Shown here piece by piece: positions 37,611 through 49,208 of a stretch of 64,000 bases of DNA. The position numbers and the translations under genes were made by a program. Position 1 is the stretch's first letter. Each line of letters starts with the position of its first letter. The DNA is from Cheilinus undulatus (taxonomy: Eukaryota; Chordata; Actinopteri; Labriformes; Labridae), in NCBI RefSeq assembly GCF_018320785.1, contig NC_054871.1, forward strand, positions 16,674,339 through 16,738,338, in the 5' to 3' direction. Below the pieces are notes generated by a model. The model was given only the letters and a program-made list of their open reading frames with translations. It did no database searches and had not been told where the DNA came from.

Positions 37611-38103
37611 TACACTATATGGAAAAAATATTAGGCCGCACCTGTTAATTATTAATGATTAAACAAGGATTATGGTGTGTAAAAGTCACCAACGCTCTGC
37701 TGATTCAGCTGAAGAGGTCTAAACATCCACTGGCATTTATGTAAACACAAATACTTCAGCAGGAGCTTCATGCAATAGGTTTCCATGGCTGAATAGCTAC
37801 ATGCAAGCCTCACATTACCAAGTCCAATGCAAAGCATCGGCTGGAGCGGTGTAATATTCGCCACTTAAAGGAGAGGGCCTCTTCTCTCTAATGAAGGGCA
37901 AACTTAATGCTTCAGCATAACAGAACATTTTGGACAATGATATGCTTCCAACTTTGTGGCAACGGTTTGTGAAAGCACTTTTCTATTTTGACATGACTGT
38001 GCCCCAGCACTCAAAGCAAGGACTATAAAGACATGGTTTGATGAGTTTGGTGTGGAAGAACCTCACTGGCCTGGAGTCCCTTTGGGATGAGCTGGAACTG
38101 AGA
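37611..38103 (+). mobile_element. Tc1-like transposon remnant, 3' truncated
   Basis: Starts TACACTATATGGAAAAAATA (left TIR of the family at 16778) and shares TTTCTATTTTGACATGACTGT, CAAAGCAAGGACT and GGAAGAACCTCACTGG with it. It ends near CTTTGGGATGAGCTGGAACTGAG, then passes into the minisatellite at 38128. Confidence 0.75.
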
Positions 38104-38127
38104 TTGTTAGCCAGGCCTTCTCAACTG

Positions 38128-38870
38128 GATTTAAAGTGGCTAAAAAGTGACTAAAATGGGCAAAAAGTGACAAAAAGGTGTCAAAATGGGTGAAAAGTGG
38201 CAAAAGCAGCGGAAATAAGCTGCATTTTCCAAGAACAGGGGGAAAATGGCTTAAAAGTGACTTACAATGGGCAATAAGTGGAAATCAAAAATAGCTACAT
38301 TGCTAAATGGTCAGGAAGTGGCTAAAAATGACAAATTGGCATAAAGGTGTCAGAAATGGGTGAAAGCAGCAAAAAGCATTGGCAATAAGCAGCATTTGGC
38401 AAGAACAGGTAGAAGGTTGCTAAAAAGTGACTATAATGGGCAAAAAGTGGCAATAATAAAGTGGCTACATGGGTTGGAAGTGGCTAAAATGGGCAAACAT
38501 GGCAAACAAGAGTTGGAAGCGACTAAAAATAACTTAAATTGACAATAAATAAATAAATAAATAAATAAAGAGTGGTAAAAAGGTGTCAAGAACAGTTTAA
38601 AAGTGGCTAGAAAGTGGCTAGAATGAGCAAAAAGGGTAAGAAGTAGCTTAAAAATGACTAATTGTCAAAAAAATTGCAAAATGGACAAAAAGTGGCAATA
38701 AAAAGTTTTTAAAAAATGGGTTGAAAGTGGCAAATAGTGGTTGTAAGTGGCTCTAAAGTGACTAAAATTGGCAAAAAAAAAAGTTTGGAAGAGGAAAAAA
38801 GTGGTAAAAATGAGCAAAAATGTGTTAAAAGTGGCAAAATATGGGTTAACAGGGGCTAAAAGTAGCAAGA
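38128..38870. repeat. Degenerate minisatellite (AAGTGGCTAAAAAGTGACTAAAATGGGC-type)
   Basis: About 740 bases made of variants of GTGGCTAAAAAGTGACTAAA and ATGGGCAAAAAGTGGCAA. Blocks near 38197-38235 (AGCTGCATTTTCCAAGAACAGG) and 38366-38408 (AGCAGCATTTGGCAAGAACAGG) recur about 170 bases apart, suggesting higher-order units. An (AAAT)n tract lies at 38545-38568. Confidence 0.75.
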
Positions 38871-39199
38871 ATATTTAACTTCGCCTTCAGAACAAGCTGG
38901 ACACTCTCTTCAGCTCCAAAATGTAGTAACTGTTTGCCAGGCTAGCACCAGTGCTACTGATCAGACACACATGCACTGACATCATCAATAAATCACAGCT
39001 GAGGGCCCAGTCTCTGGGGTTTTCGGTGACCAAGCCAACACTGCAGGCAGGCCTGCACCTAATACAGGCCAAGAATCTAAAGGTAGATGATAGATTTAGA
39101 TCAATCTTTTGTTGCATTTACAGTGACAGGGCTCTGTCTCTGTGTGTACACGTTTCATCTTAAAAAGAAACCAGCTCACCCTCTTATTAGGTACATCTC

Positions 39200-39425
39200 T
39201 CTACTGAGTCAGGGGGTGAGGGTTGTTTGCAGTCAAGTAGATCAGACTGATGTGAGATGATCAGACCTCTGCTATGGGACAGAAGGTCACCACACTTGCA
39301 CTGGTTTAGTGCCTCCTCTCCTTCACTGCTGGTTAAAAAAACAGATCCACTCTGCCTCTCAGTCAGTCTGAGTGAAAGAAATCCAACCTGGCTGTCAAAC
39401 GTTAGTCCACCACAAGAGGTCACTA
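39200..39425. repeat. Unclassified repeat pair, copy 2
   Basis: Same-orientation relative of 35700-35990, 3.4 kb away. It may be one family of dispersed repeat or an old local duplication. Confidence 0.5.
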
Positions 39426-40334
39426 CTGAACTAAGAACTAACGTGTCATTCCATATGTGGCTGCTGCTGCATGTTTTGGTTGTTTTACCTTGAAAACATC
39501 ATGAGAGGAAAGTTTGAATATTCTGAATATTCTCAAATCATCAAGGAAACTTTCTGAGCTTTAGAGCTGCAAAAACGCAGAGACAAGTCAGTCATTAGCC
39601 ATAAATAAATATGAATGCAATACAACATGGAAGTGGTAGAAGTGATTGTTTTTTCAAAGATTACATTTATTGGGTGGATTATAAATGTGGAAACTTTTCT
39701 GTTGGTGTATATTTTCCATTTGCCTGCTAATTCATACATTATGTACTTAACAGTCAGATTTCAGAGTTCCTGAATAAGAAGAACAGCCATCCTGCTGAAA
39801 TAAACCATATTACTGCAAAGAGAATGATTTGTAGAGACAGTACTTTATTGACAAGAGTTTAAAAAAAAAACATCGCCAAGTCAACTAGCAATCTACTATA
39901 AAACCACCATATGCTGAGGTATCTTAAAACTCCTTAAACATTTTAAGATGTGCATTGCTGAAGAAACATTAGGAAGACTGTAGCTGATATAACAGTTCAG
40001 TTTTAAGAAAACATACAGTACATCTTTAATTTTCCATATAATGAATAAAACATGCATTTATTAAATCACACAAAGCAGTCAAAGAAAAGACCTGCACACA
40101 ATCACACTCTTATATTTCAGTCATGTATATATGAATATTTACATAAGTTATTGAAAACAACTGCATCTTGAAATAAAAAAAAAACAGCTTTTACTGTAAA
40201 TAGTTTATCACCACTTTGATCATATAAATAATGGGCTTATTTAAATAATTATCTTAAAAATAAAGTTACTTATTCTTGAAAATAATCCAGCCAAACTTTG
40301 TCTATTCAGCTTATTCCTTGCTATTAAAAATGTT

Positions 40335-40503
40335 GACATACAGAGACAGGCATGTATTCGCACTCACACCTACGGGCAATTTGGAGTCACCAATTAACCT
40401 AATGAGCATGTTTTTGGAGTTCCCATAGAGGACCCATGCATGCAAGACAAGGAACCTTCTTGCTGTGAGATCACAGTGCTAACCACTGCACCACCGTGCA
40501 CAA
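40335..40503. repeat. Common teleost dispersed repeat fragment
   Basis: CACTCACACCTACGGGCAAT then TTGGAGTCACCAATTAACCT, ending GTGCTAACCACTGCACCACC. This block recurs throughout fish genomes; class unknown to me. Confidence 0.55.
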
Positions 40504-41217
40504 CTCTTAAAAAAATAATATTAATAATAACTGTAAATATAAAATAACCATGTTTTCCAATTGGAGACATACAGTGGTACAAAGTACTCTTAGGTATGTT
40601 TGAAGTAAGGCGTGTAATGGCGAGTAAGCTCACCTGAGGGCACCACTGAGCAGGACAGAGGATTTACTGACCCCCGCCATGCTCTGGATGTCCTTGCATG
40701 TCCCAGGGGAATAGGAAAATAATCTGTTGGAAAAAATAAGTCTACACCTTTAGGATTGAGTAGGGGGTAGATGTGGTGAGTAAGCATGGCCAAGGGTACA
40801 GTCCAGTCGGTAATAGGGTTGCCATGAGCCCCATGGTTGTGCTGTGGACCCGAAAACCGCTGATAGTCCTGTACAACAGTGATGCAGTGGAGCTTGGCCT
40901 TGGCTTCCAACTGACACGTGTGTGTTGGCATGTGTTGAGCTTGTCTCTGGCCGCCCCTACCCCCTCTCCTGCCCCGGGATATGACACATCGGGCTACCTA
41001 GGCACATGACTACACATATAGTAAGTATTTATTCCCCCTTTCCATGGTCACCTGAACTGTAAAAGTCTAGAACATTTTACAAACAGATTTTGTGACAAAA
41101 GTTTCTGGGCATATACAAACAATTTGTGAATTGTTTTTTTTGTGGTTTGTGAATTCATTTCTAAAATCTTTTTCATCACAGTGCCTTGGTACAAGAATCT
41201 TGTAATGTGTTGTATGT

Positions 41218-41223
41218 TTTATT
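41218..41223 (-). terminator. Candidate acer1 polyadenylation signal (AATAAA)
   Basis: An AATAAA hexamer on the minus strand lies about 320 bases after the acer1 stop and is the nearest canonical hexamer I noticed. Transcript ends are needed to confirm it. Confidence 0.4.
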
Positions 41224-41542
41224 CAGTATAGCTGTTGCCTGTGTAATTCAGACTGGCGTCTTTTCCACAAAGAAAGCCCCTCCATGAAAAAAGAGAGCTA
41301 CTTTTACATATTTAATCATTTTTGTAAACTGTCCATTGTAGTAAAAATCTTTACATATGTATTTTAAGAAATGTCAGTCAATTTGGGAGTGAAAGCAGGT
41401 CTTTCTGTAGAAATAAAACTCTTTAACAAGGTAGTGTTGAGTAAATGTCATGAAATCAGTTCCTTGAGATATTCATGAATTACTGAACAAATGAGGTGCA
41501 CTGAAAAAATCTTCATTCACAGTAAAATTGCTTTAAAATGTC

Positions 41543-41720
41543 TTAACACCGTTTCTGTGTTCTTGTGGTGCCCTTCAGGACAATGTGAGGTATTCCGACA
41601 GCCCATTTATCACAGGGCCAGTACTGCAGTCCGGGTAGAGAGTACGGTATCTCATAGTTGGCATCCAGGTACGCTATCAGGGTGCTGCCGTAGGCCACAG
41701 CAATCACTATCAGGATATGC
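41543..41720 (-). CDS. acer1: acer1 exon 6, zinc ligand H209 and C terminus
   Basis: Completes W208, then H209[20 protein letters not shown] followed by [20 protein letters not shown] and [17 protein letters not shown], stop TAA at 41543-41545. The LDANYE...YWP.D.W.VG.P pattern is the ACER1 tail. Confidence 0.95.
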
Positions 41721-41781
41721 CTAAAAAATACAGATGAGGGAGGTCAATTCACATGAGCTTTTCCTTCAAAATATGGAGCAG

Positions 41782-41815
<34 letters not shown>

Positions 41816-42097
41816 TATGTATGAATAATTTGTCTCCCAGAAAAAATAATGTGATTTCATTTGTGCATGAAGCTGACATTTTCTCCCTTTCAGTGTTGGC
41901 TCAAACTTTGAGTTTTGTGTAAAATTATGTCAATTTTGGCTTTTTTCTTCTGCTTTTTTGTGTTGTTCCAATGCACATAAAGGGAATAAAAATGTGTATA
42001 CCAAAAACATTTGTAATTGCAACAATTTCTGGGAGAAATGGTGTATTTTCTGGAAAAATTCCAGGGGTGCCCATACTTTTGTCCATGACCGAATATG

Positions 42098-42164
<67 letters not shown>

Positions 42165-45100
42165 CCCAAATGTAAAGTTAAAGACAAAAAAAATAAAAGG
42201 AGGGTGTGAAAGATGGACAGTAGAGAAAATGAAGGATGAAGGCAAGGAAAGAACAACAAACAATAAACTCAGAAGAGAAAAGGAAAAAGAAAAGAAAAGA
42301 AAAGGGCAGTACGAGAGGAAGCTAGGACCTACCAAATACCGTGCAGGTAGCAGAAGTTCAGCCTCTGCCAGAAGCTGCAGCCAAAGCGGTCACTAATCCA
42401 GCAGGTGATTGCGAGCACCCACAGAGTCACTGACAGCTTGGCTAATCGTAGGACCTTCTGGTCATTACAGCTGTTGATTAAAAAAACCTGGTCATTAAAA
42501 AAATTCTCAACAATTACAAACAGATTCCCAAAGAGAGGAGCTGTCATACCATTTCATCTCTTCAGCCAGGACATAAAGCAGATGGAGGCCGAAGCAATTC
42601 AGAGCGTAGGCATTAGCTGTTGGTTTGACGAATGATGACACGGTAGTGATCACTGTAACAATCAGGACCAGGCTTGAAAATGTGGACCTGTCGAAAAAGA
42701 AGGCACTTGTGTTTATTTAACCAAAACTTATCATTTGGAAAAGGTTTTCTCCGTCTCCTGCCCAGGAACATTTAAATGAGAACATAGCTAAATAGGACAG
42801 TTAAGTGGCTCTACTCTGACCCTGCAAAAGCAAATACAAACACAGCAAATATTTTATTCATTCAGAAAAAGAAGAAACTGGCTGTAAAAGCTTTAGACAT
42901 AGTACAGCCTTAAAGAAGGAGAAACTATTTAAACTTTTGATATTAACTTAAATTATGTCAGCTATCAAATATTGTAATCCTGATACCGTTCCTGCTTCAT
43001 GCAAAGGAGACACGTCAAAGATCCCTAAGATTGGCACGGTCAACAGCAGAACAGACTCTTATGATGGTTTAAAGCAGACACTTATTGTTATAGAAAAGTT
43101 GAATGACTTTATTGTTCGTTTTGTTTATTTTCCCCCTTAACCTTTTGCCCATTTCCTCTGCTAATCTAAAACACACAGTGCTGCAGGCGCCCCATTCAAC
43201 AGAGCGTCAATCATTAACCTGACGCCTGATGGATTGCTTCATATATCAGGGGAGTATGATGTATTTCACATCCATCAGGGCAACACCCCAAACATGGTGT
43301 CTTGGAATGCAGAAAAACTCTCAGAGTGATTGGATGACTTTTTGGTGTCTGTTTATTACATTCATTACAGGCCAATCAGAGCAACAAACATAGATGCAGA
43401 CGGCATTCACTGCTACTGAGGTGCTACATCATGGATGTCATTAGCCTTTTTTGGGGGGGCGGGCTGAAGCCACCCTTTAAAGTTCCTAGTGACGTCCCTG
43501 AACAACATAATGGAAGTTCAACAGACAGCTGTTGCCAATACACAATTCCACTCTCAGAGCCAACCGGTAAATCGGACTTGTGCTGAAGCCGATCGAGAGA
43601 AGAGCAAAATTATCTTTTCCACAAAGAAAAGCTTTCAGCGTGGTTCTTTGTGGACCTTGCTACCTTTGTTTATAGGCTCGCAGTCGCTTCAACTAAACCA
43701 CCGCCTCACTGTCCTCAAGTAATGCTGATTGGTCCGGTTATTCTCTGATGCTTTACAAGATGGATCCGCTTAATAACGGTTGTGGAATCTGGCCAATCCA
43801 TTGGCTTTGCAAAGCAAGTCAAAAATGGCACATCATCCATATAATAGCATAAATAATAAAGGTTTATTATATACACCATAGCTGATCAGTAGGGGGAGCT
43901 CAAAATGTTTTGGCTTCACTCCTTGGCAGCTGGTGCATTGTCTATTTCAAAATACAGAGTTGTTATGGGAATCTTTGCTTCATTTTGAGTTGTGTTTCTT
44001 ATGAATGACTGTCCAGTAGTCAGTATTTTTGGGGGGGTATTTTCTGCCTATTTAGTTGCTGAGTGGTCAACCTGTTGGAGGTTGTAGTTGTTTTGATGCT
44101 GAGCAACTGTATGCTCTAGACCAGTGTTTCCCAACCATTTTTCCTTGGAGCCCCCCCCCCTACATGCACCTAAGAAAAGCGGAGCCCCCCAGGACCCAGG
44201 AGAGAAGAAAAAGTGACACACTGATGCCAAAAATGAACAAAGATTTCAATTGTTTTGCTGATAAAACCCTAAAGAAGCCTACGAATGCTTTTATTATCTA
44301 AAGACCTTTGCATAAACTACTTAATAACTGTTTTATCATGGTTTTAGTCAATATTTGCAAATCTTTTTTTGGCAGCCTCAAAGCGGACAAAGCCTCGCGC
44401 CCCTCTTGAGATTCTTGGTGCCCCCCTGGGGGTCCCAGACCCCAGGTTGGGAACCAAGGCGCTAGACAACCAATTAAAACAATAATATACAGTTAAACAA
44501 TTAGCTGAGACTCTTTATAAAGCTTCACTTCATATTAATGATGATTCTCTGTAGATTTATCATCACAAGCGACTTCTTTCAATTTGTCACATAATGACTG
44601 ATACATATAAATTAGTGAATATGAACTTTTAAAGTAGATTTTGCTGTTCTGACTCACTAGTTTTACTTCATAAATTATCCTGTAACCTCAGCAGTGACAT
44701 GAAGAAAAAAAAAATTAAAAACCAAAGCGCCTTCAAACAGAGGCCCTGAAGGGCCCCTCAACTGCTTTGTCCCCTCAGCTGCTCTGTAAACTTTACATTA
44801 TTTAGGAGGACCAACCCATTACTTTGGAAAACTGGAAGATCGGCCAGAGGCTACTGAGTTTGGGTGGTGGGATTCTTCTCAGATGCTCATCAAAATTTAA
44901 TTCATCCTCTTCCCACCCTTGAATATTTACATAGGTCAGGTGGAGCTCCAATCTTTCACAATAGTAGGAGCCCCTTCCTGTCACATTCAGGTGAAGACAG
45001 CAGCACCGTAATATGTTGCTGTGACAATGACTCTGGTTGGAGCCGTCAGACAGGCTCCACAGCCGCTACAGGTTGGGTTTCAGGTTAACAGCCAAAGAGA

Positions 45101-47498
45101 CACTCTGTCATTGTATTTTTTGGCCTCATTATAGGATTATTGATCTGACTGTGACCTCAGTGACATGCTCATGTGTGAGTTAAAGAGAAGAACCTTACCT
45201 GTCTTTTATGAAAGAAGGGAAGAGCCTGCGGGGGAACCAGACAGAATATCCCACCGCTAAAACCCACAAGATGGATAACTCATCCAACATCTGTCCGACG
45301 AAACTGAGCGTCATGTGAAAGTACGCTGAGAAGAGCCCTGCAAAAAGAGACAACTCTGTCACTTAATGTTGGAAGTATTTAAAGCAGCAGGTATGCAACT
45401 TTCTGCAGACTTTCACGGGGAGAATGGTGGCTTCCCTGTTTCCTCTGAGCACCCTGGTTGCCTGCTTTCAGAACTATGTAACTTTGGAAGCTGCAGTTCT
45501 CTCATGAGAAGCACATAGGACTTTTAAAGCTATAGTTCATGCACCTGCTCTCGGCTAAATAGAGGCCAGTTAGCCCATCTCAGTACTGTTTTATACAATG
45601 CCTGAGGCTGAGACGTCTCCAGTGAGACTGCCTGAGGGCCGGACTAGTTAGGCCAGGAGTGTCAAAGTTAATCACAGACTCTGAATTTAGACCTAACTTA
45701 AGAGCCCAACAAGGTCAACATTGAACCATAAACGGTCAACCTTATTTTCACCTGAAGTAAAATATGAAAAATAAATAAATAACACTAATAATAAATAATT
45801 CTGAGACAAAAAAACCCCCAAAATGATAAGTTTAAAAGCTCAAAATCTGAGATAAAAAGTCAAACTTATTAGTTCAAAAGGTCAAAACGCAAAATTTAAA
45901 GGCAAAATGATGCTTTTAAAAGGCAAATATATGAGACTGAAAGTCAAAATCACAAGTTTAAAATGTAAAAATATGACTGAGAATTATAAATTGTGAATCT
46001 TGAGGGTTAGAATCAGACATGAAGAGGTCAAAACATGAAAAAATCAAAATCATAAGTTTAAGTCAGAATTGTAAGATGCCAAATTGAAAATATGAAAAGA
46101 CAACATTAATGTCTTTTTCTACCTTCCTGACTTTTTATCTAACTATTTTTACTCTTTACTTTTTCTGATTTTTTTTTTTTTATAATTTACAACTTTATAA
46201 CTTTACATTTATATACTGGAGGTAATCTACAGACCTCATACCAGTGGGCAAGTTATAATAGATAGATCATATGATCTTGCGGGCCAGATACAACTGTACC
46301 ACAGGCCGGTTTTGGTCCCCGGGCCTTAAGTTTGACACCCCTGATATAACCAATTGATTGAAGTAATGGCCAAACAGCAAAGGTTTTTGAATTTTTACCA
46401 AGAAGGCCCAAAAGCTGGCAGTGCAACCAGCAAACCAGTCTGATAGAATTTACCTTCAGACATTTCGATTTCATTTCTGGCTGTGTTTAATAAATGTGCT
46501 CAATTTTAATGGTTGTCTGAAAATTTTCTTTCCTCTGAAATAGTCTTCAAGTCTCAACTGAAATTTATCAACCCTAAAGGGCTGTGACATCCCCCAACAT
46601 TATAACATTATAACCATTTTCAATGGCAAAGTATTATTCTTTAAAATGTCTTATGTCAAGCAACAACATAGCACAAAAATTTCTCGTAAAAAATTCAAAG
46701 AGAGAAGCTGTAGCCACAGACTTTTTTTTTTCAATATTTGCATAAATGATCCACAACAGTATATAAACACATTGTTCAAAATGCCAAAAGCATGCACTCA
46801 AAGGAACAACCATGCTGGTGTGCCTCAGGGATCCATGTTCGGTCCACTTGGAATCCACGTGAAACTGTCTATTGTGTGTTTAAGCTGTAACCACAACACT
46901 GTGATTTATGATCTGATCAAAACTGGATCAACAACTAACAGGAGCAATGAATACATGATTGATGATGACACAGTGACTAATGTTTACACAGTGAATCAAA
47001 TAGAGGGGAGAAACTCAATGCTCACCTATTTACTCTCTCAAATCCTGAGTGGATTATACCAGACAGTTTTGAAATAATGAAAACAGGGATTTACTTACCA
47101 ACAAATATCATCATGATCCAGACTAGGTGAATTGCCAGGTTCCTCTCTTTTGCATAAGGGTGCAAGAGGTAGAGCATGATGGGAGATATAATGAAGAAAA
47201 CAAAGCTGCTCATCTGCAGGAAAAACATCAGTTAATCAACGAAACAGTCAATCACCAACCCAACTAGCAGATTATGGATGTTCATGTTTTTTTCTTGGTC
47301 AAAAATAAAAATATGCATCCATTGATCATGTATTCAACTCTGCAAACATAAACGGTCACTTAGTGGTGCATTATAAATGCATCAGTACAAACATAGAGAA
47401 CTTACAGTGTTAAAGTACTCCACCACGTGTTCTGAGTGTCTGTAGTTATCTTCACACCAGTCGATTTCTGAACTCTCATAAGAGAAAACTCCTGCCAT
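41543..47498 (-). CDS. acer1: acer1, alkaline ceramidase 1, complete, 6 coding exons
   Basis: ACER enzymes hydrolyse ceramide to sphingosine plus fatty acid at alkaline pH in ER/Golgi membranes (family knowledge). Joined exons 47406-47498, 47099-47213, 45199-45337, 42550-42687, 42333-42470 and 41543-41720 give 266 codons plus stop in one frame; human ACER1 has 264. Seven hydrophobic segments are expected. The zinc/catalytic set is present: S73, H77 (YFHMTLS), D88 (QMLDE), H205 and H209 (YLHGIWH), with the spacing known from ACER3. The calcium site also matches: D13, W14, E16, N18 and E27. It differs from ACER2/3 most clearly in the SSEIDWCE start and the NAYALN motif. The start at MAGVF aligns with human MPSIF; a longer N terminus is possible (see the upstream exon). 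Confidence 0.95.
41786..41812. repeat. Poly(A) run of 27
   Basis: An uninterrupted A run in acer1 intron 5, 65 bases upstream (in gene sense) of exon 6. It lies near the polypyrimidine tract position, where it reads as poly(T) in the transcript. Confidence 0.9.
42099..42162. repeat. (TATC)n(TA)n compound microsatellite
   Basis: Eight TATC units pass directly into about 16 TA units, in acer1 intron 5, 170 bases from exon 5. The preceding TGCCCATACTTTTGTCCATGA is a transposon end. Confidence 0.9.
42333..42470 (-). CDS. acer1: acer1 exon 5, zinc ligand H205
   Basis: 45 codons, from [20 protein letters not shown] through [20 protein letters not shown] to YLHGI. The WISDR..CSFWQR core is diagnostic of ACER1. 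H205 is the first His of the YLHxxWH zinc motif, which is split across the exon 5/6 junction. Confidence 0.95.
42550..42687 (-). CDS. acer1: acer1 exon 4
   Basis: 45 codons: [20 protein letters not shown], then [20 protein letters not shown] and AEEMK. The [10 protein letters not shown] motif equals human RPTVNAYALN. Two predicted membrane helices. Confidence 0.95.
44120..44452 (+). repeat. CCCAACCATTTTTCC-type repeat, copy in acer1 intron 3
   Basis: Same family as 9090-9376 in the opposite orientation. It ends CCCAGGTTGGGAACC, giving inverted CCCAACC/GGTTGGG termini and suggesting a non-autonomous DNA element. Confidence 0.65.
45199..45337 (-). CDS. acer1: acer1 exon 3, catalytic S-x3-H and Asp
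   Basis: 45 codons running from [20 protein letters not shown] through [20 protein letters not shown] to SFIKD. It contains S73, H77 and D88 of the zinc hydrolase site. The phases join exactly to exons 2 and 4. Confidence 0.95.
45655..46344 (-). repeat. Inverted relative of the 5453 element
   Basis: The right end GGGCCTTAAGTTTGACACCCCTG is the complement of the 5453 start, and the ACTGGAGGTAATCTACAGACC block matches it in reverse. The interior has degenerate AAAATCATAAGTTTAA units. It lies in acer1 intron 2. Confidence 0.6.
46646..47077 (+). mobile_element. Possible reverse-transcriptase fragment
   Basis: An open frame of 143 codons includes [13 protein letters not shown] at about 46811-46849, close to the invariant GVPQGS(V/I)LGP motif of non-LTR reverse transcriptases. 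The rest is not recognisable; it is decayed and lies in acer1 intron 2 antisense to the gene. Confidence 0.45.
47099..47213 (-). CDS. acer1: acer1 exon 2, first membrane segments
   Basis: 38 codons: [38 protein letters not shown], then a split Gly. It is strongly hydrophobic with the LLHPYAK loop, matching human LLMHPYAQ. Donor TTG|GTAAGT. Confidence 0.94.
47406..47498 (-). CDS. acer1: acer1 coding exon 1
   Basis: 31 codons, [20 protein letters not shown] then [11 protein letters not shown]. It carries the Ca2+-binding D13, W14, E16, N18 and E27. The ATG has A at -3 and G at +4. A splice acceptor (TCTGGCAG) ends at 47519, so this exon probably starts at 47518 with 20 bases ahead of the ATG. 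Confidence 0.94.
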
Positions 47499-49208
47499 CT
47501 TTTCACTGGAGTAGACACCTGCCAGACAAAGGTAAGGGAAACAATAACAAACGGTTTCTTATCAGCCTGGAACTAGGTTCACACGTGCAGTTTTACACCC
47601 TTTATGTTCCTTCTAGCAGATAGAATGGGTATATATCCAACAGGCCAGGCATTGTTTGCCTGTGTGGTTTATGGAAATTAAGATTTAGCTCTTCACTGAG
47701 TTGTATTCAAATGTGGCTTTGCACTCTTAGTCCAACCTTATGGTCGACATTAAAATGGGAGTTTAAAAGTAAACTTTAGGAACTGTTTTAACAGATGAAG
47801 TAAACTGAAAAAGGATAAAGGACCAGGATTAGCTAAGTAGGCGTACACATTTAATAAACTGATGATTTTATGTTCAGTGTTGTTTTTATGGGATATATAA
47901 TGTATGTGAAATGATGTTTTTTGTGTGCAATCCGTATTTGTGAAGACTGTACTTATGAGATACTGTTTTGTTTAGTTTTTTAGATAAAATCTCCAACAGC
48001 CAGAAACTAGTTAGTGGCTAGTATAGTGCAGGCATATCTGATCTGATACACAAATTAGAGCTTTAAAAAAACGTCCACTCTGTCATTTGCAGGTGGTCAC
48101 ATCAGATGTGTCGGTCTAAGCATTACTACCTTAACAGCTAGTTCTCATATCAGCCAGAAACTAAAAATGATACGACACAACATTTCAATGACAACTTATA
48201 AACATATAGTGGCTACTTTATTTGAAAAAAAAAGGTTCACTCTGCTATATATGTGGCTCAGCTGGTCAAAAGTATTAAAACCCAGTAAATCTTCCTTAAT
48301 GAAAAATTGTGTTCCAAATTTCCAAAAATGTTTATGCCAAATTAAATGCATGCAATGACAAATGTTACTGTTAGGACCGTAGGCTGAACAAAACTCATGA
48401 TTGAATAAAGAGACAGGAGTAATCAAACACATCGTTATGGAAGCCCAGGGAAGACATGCATGGATATTGTTTTTATCTTTATCCATTTCGATGCTAAGTT
48501 TTGAATATCAAATAAAGGAAACAGATAAGCCAAATGCCTAAGAAAACCAAATTTTAGTCTTTTATCTGAGAAAACAGTAAATTGAAATACATGATGTATG
48601 TCCACTTCGAGCTTCCATACATCACGGACTTTTGCCACATTCTATCTTTCAAGGCAACCATTCACTACCCACTGCAAACAGCTCTGCAAAGCCATGTTGG
48701 ATCCCAACCTACCAACTGTAAATACTATTAAAGGGGTTTAAATATATCCTGGTGTGTATTAAGGAAAAGGTAGAGGAATAAACAAACAGCAAGCATAATG
48801 TAAACATCTATTAGTGTTTTGGGCACCATTACCGAAACTTAACATTAAACCTCCAAGCAATCTAACCTTAAGGTGTACTTTAAAAAGCAGCTACAGCTTG
48901 TAAACAATAGATAATCTGGTGTAAATATAGTAGATATGCGTGATGGATTAAGATTTTGATAGAAAATCAAATACTCATTGTTATTGAACTACTTCACATT
49001 TACATGTATAACATGTACAAATTACTCAACTTACTCTCTTTAAACACCTGCTCATCAGAGTGATATCAACATTATTCTTGTAATTTCTTATGAAAGGTGT
49101 AGCAGTTTCACACTTTTTCCATTAGAAAAAGCTCTGCCACACATATGTTGTTATTCATTTTTAAGGTGTTAAGTAATGGTCTTAGTATCAGTAAAGATTT
49201 GGTCCTAC

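Larger units (their letters stand above)
34931..41217. other. mllt1-acer1 intergenic region, no gene seen
   Basis: AT-rich DNA with the repeats listed separately. Short frames here show no domain or splice-supported exon. The 113-codon minus frame at 40590-40931 is unidentified. Confidence 0.5.

Noticed and set aside
38128..38870. Regularly spaced repeats considered as a CRISPR-like array
   Set aside because: Units are degenerate and contiguous with no unique spacers, in a vertebrate genome; it is a minisatellite.
42329..42547. Minus frame starting [10 protein letters not shown] that overlaps acer1 exon 5
   Set aside because: Its first 24 or so codons are intron read-through; the real exon begins at the acceptor at 42470.
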